NCBI RefSeq assembly: GCF_000142905.1
Contig: NW_013657668.1
Location: 252,912 to 316,911 of the forward strand
DNA length: 64,000 nt
Reading direction: 5' to 3'
Source of the DNA: Thecamonas trahens ATCC 50062
Lineage: Eukaryota > Apusozoa > Apusomonadida > Apusomonadidae
Part shown: positions 62,001 through 64,000 of the stretch, piece after piece
How the letters are laid out: every line of letters begins with the position of its first letter
Numbering within the stretch: the stretch's first letter is position 1
The notes under the pieces: generated by a model
Databases searched by the model: none
What the model was told of the DNA's origin: nothing
The model's input: the letters and a program-made list of their open reading frames with translations, nothing else
Translations under genes and position numbers: made by a program

Positions 62001-63507
62001 CTACGCCTTGAAAACAAGGTCGCTGGCGCCGTCAGCGCCGCGCGAGAGCGGCGTGTTGATGATGGCGGTAACGTCGGCGTCGGCAACGTCGGCGACCGAG
62101 CCCGATGGCCACGACGGCGGCTCCAGCTTGGCGGGAACGGAGCCCGAGGCCGGGTTGAGCGAGCCGAGGGCAGCAACGCGAGCGTACGACTCGCGGCCGA
62201 CGGCAAAGTCCGGTGACTTGATAAGGCGAACGGCGGCGCGGTACTCGTCGCGCATGGCCTCGTGCAGCGTCTTATCAGCGGCAGAGCGGATGAGCTCGAA
62301 CGAGACCTTGAGCGCCAGCGGCGAGCAAAAGGCGAGAGATGCCAGCATGCGGGCGCCCCACGGCGAGTTGAGGACCGACAGCCGCTCAACCAACATCTCC
62401 ATGGACGGCGCCTCGCCAAAGGTCCACTCCAGCGCGCCCGACGGCTCACCGCCATCGCGCCCGGACAGGGTCTTGTCGAGGGCGGCGCGGCGGTGAGCCA
62501 GGCCTTCAGGCGACTTTTCGAGCTCGAGCCATGCTGCGTTGCCTTCGAGGTTGTCGATGAAAAATGTGAGGACGTCGTTGATGCGCTCATACGACGCGGC
62601 GTCGGTCGTGAGCGTAGCAAGCTCATCAAGCAGCGCAGGCAGCTTGTCCGAGCCCAGGTAGTGGGTGGCAAGACCAGCGTGAAGGAGTGACCGGCCGTTG
62701 AGCCGCCGTCCGGTGAGGCCCATGTACGCGCCCATGCCAAACGGCATCCGCGCGAGCACGTACGACGCGCCTCCGGTGACTGGCAAACCGGCTCGGACCT
62801 CGTCGACCGCCAATGACGCAGCCTCGGTCGCCACCGACCACCGCCCTGCGGCCGAGACGCCAAACGTACCCAGCGCCGCATGACCATCGATGAGCGCAAT
62901 GTGGTGGTTCTCAAACCGCGCGCTGACAAGCTCGGCAAGCTTAAAGTACTCGGCGAGGTATGCGGCCGCCTTGTCGCCGGCGAGCGCCTCGAGATCAAAG
63001 CCGGCCGAGAAGACCTTGTTGGTCTTGGGTGAAGCCTGAAGCACCACCGCCGCCACGTTGGGGTCAATCGACCACCGCTGTCCTCCACCCCCACGTCGGC
63101 ATTGCCCGCCGCATTGCACCACATCGCCCCAGCATGTCGCACCCGGTGCCGTGAGTCAGCACCCATCCTGCCCTTCGCCTCTTCCCTCCCCTTCCTGCAA
63201 TCTTCTCCCGCTAGCTTCGTACCGCATAGTGCTCCTGCAGCTCCGCGAGAAGGTTGCTCGAGAGCGAGGCCTTGGCCTCGGTGTCAAGCGTCACCAGGCG
63301 CAGGTTGTTGTTGGCGCGGAGGCCAAGGGCAGCGTCGCTGGCCGTGCCGCCGACGGCCTCCAGCCGCGACCGCAGCGGGCGCGAGCCGATACGCTTGCGG
63401 TACGTCGCCATGGATGCGGCGACGCCGGCCCCTGCCGCTGGCCCGCACACTCGTGCCGCGAGCCGCAGGCTCCCGGCCTGTGTTGCTGCTAGAACGCGCG
63501 TGAGCAT
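62001..63507 (-). CDS. HIBCH: 3-hydroxyisobutyryl-CoA hydrolase-like (crotonase fold), altered active site
   Basis: Two exons, 63507-63223 and 63077-62001 (donor GTACGA, acceptor GGACAG, phase 0), give 453 aa. The first 35 residues are Arg/Ala-rich (MLTRVLAATQAGSLRLAARV) and fit a mitochondrial presequence. Crotonase core: NNNLRLVTLDTEAKASLSSN, VAAVVLQASPKTNKVFSAGF (CoA/oxyanion loop), IDGHAALGTFGVSAAGRW and VATEAASLAVDE. GLPVTGGASYVLARM then matches the HIBCH segment usually GLFPDVGGGYFLPRL, followed by GLTGRRLNGRSLLHAGLATH. HIBCH cleaves 3-hydroxyisobutyryl-CoA in valine breakdown. The catalytic Glu is kept, but the usual Asp of PDVG aligns with Thr, so the activity may differ. Stops converge with the TVP15-like gene, 115 bp apart. 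Confidence 0.83.
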
Positions 63508-63683
63508 GGCTAGTAGGGTGCAGCGTCGAGTGTTCGTCGGCGGGCGAGAGATGCCGGTGCAAGCAGCGGCAGCTCGAGCGAGCCGAGCTTTTCCGGCCGA
63601 TGCGGAGGAAAGCTGTGTCATTTACGGATGCTTTGCGCTGGAGCACTGCGGCGCGGCGGCCATGCTGCGGACAACGCAGGCAG

Positions 63684-64000
63684 CTAGCGGCCAAGAAGCT
63701 TGCGCTTCTTCTTGGGCGGTTCGGGGACGGGCATAGCCTTGATGTCGACGCCGACCTCCTCATCGGTCTCGACGCCCATCAGCTCCAGCAGCGCTGCGGG
63801 CTTCTTGCCCGAGTTCTCAGCGAGCAGGTCGACACAGTCCTTGATGATGCGCTTGCGCTTCTTCCATGTCTTGTGCGCCTCGGCGTAGACGTTTGCCAGC
63901 TTGTTGAGGTCGTCTCGCGAGAGCATCTCTCGGTCCGACAGCTCGAGCTTCTCGAGCTTGGCCGACTTGCTCGCATACTCTTCGCGGAGCGCACTGAGCT
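63684..64000 (-). CDS. PSMC3IP: HOP2 (PSMC3IP) homologous-pairing protein, 3' end
   Basis: The stop is at 63684 and the frame is open to the window edge, about 105 codons. The coiled-coil end is LREEYASKSAKLEKLELSDR, then LANVYAEAHKTWKKRKRIIK, LLELMGVETDEEVGVDI and a basic tail PPKKKRKLLGR. The W-x-KRKR motif, then a helix and (V/I)GVETDED, is the C-terminal signature of HOP2, the partner of MND1. Together they help DMC1/RAD51 pair homologous DNA in meiosis. The basic C-terminal end could be a nuclear localisation signal. The winged-helix N-terminus lies outside the window. Confidence 0.8.
   Translation of the reverse strand, partial: LSALREEYASKSAKLEKLELSDREMLSRDDLNKLANVYAEAHKTWKKRKRIIKDCVDLLAENSGKKPAALLELMGVETDEEVGVDIKAMPVPEPPKKKRKLLGR

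Overview
The window is nuclear DNA of a compact, GC-rich unicellular eukaryote. It carries about 31 protein genes on both strands, short introns, and many nuclear-only families (CNOT4, MFAP1, RasGEF, tetraspanin, CENP-X, HOP2, small TIM). A four-domain Na/Ca channel, an intron-poor high-GC genome, and probable ciliary genes (TTC12, ARMH1) suggest a flagellate near the opisthokont/apusomonad grade, such as Thecamonas. That is inference, not proof. I saw no rRNA, tRNA, CRISPR array or transposon.

Layout, left to right. 1-147: 5' end of a MOSC-domain gene (-). 449-3625: small TIM chaperone and a glutaredoxin-fold/coiled-coil protein (both -). 4275-6510: UFM1-type protease (+) facing a zinc-ribbon/LURP-one-like protein (-). 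7180-11190: coiled-coil protein (+) facing TTC12 (-). 11720-22337: giant coiled-coil protein, complex III hinge subunit, coiled-coil membrane protein (all +). 22377-27241: CENP-X, an unknown membrane-anchored protein and DDX31 (all -). 27489-33624: voltage-gated channel (+) facing a polytopic membrane protein (-). 33956-41240: proline-rich protein (+), TCAIM-like (-), unknown helical protein (+), acidic protein (-). 41815-48459: ABCA half-transporter, basic Ser-rich protein, ARMH1 (all +). 48521-57314: beta-ureidopropionase (-), tetraspanin, MFAP1-like, CNOT4, ankyrin protein (all +). 57442-64000: RasGEF (-), TVP15-like Golgi protein (+), HIBCH-like (-), HOP2 3' end (-).

The genes do not form a pathway. 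Recurrent themes are mitochondria (TIM, UQCRH, TCAIM, HIBCH-like, possibly MOSC), cilium (TTC12, ARMH1), RNA (DDX31, CNOT4, MFAP1) and meiosis/recombination (HOP2, CENP-X). Fourteen supported introns nearly all sit close to start codons and use GTACG or GTATG donors rather than GTAAG. Convergent neighbours end only 13-127 bp apart. Five genes carry a one-base loss in a short homopolymer, always in the same direction, most simply read as assembly undercalls; each is annotated as one gene with the break noted.
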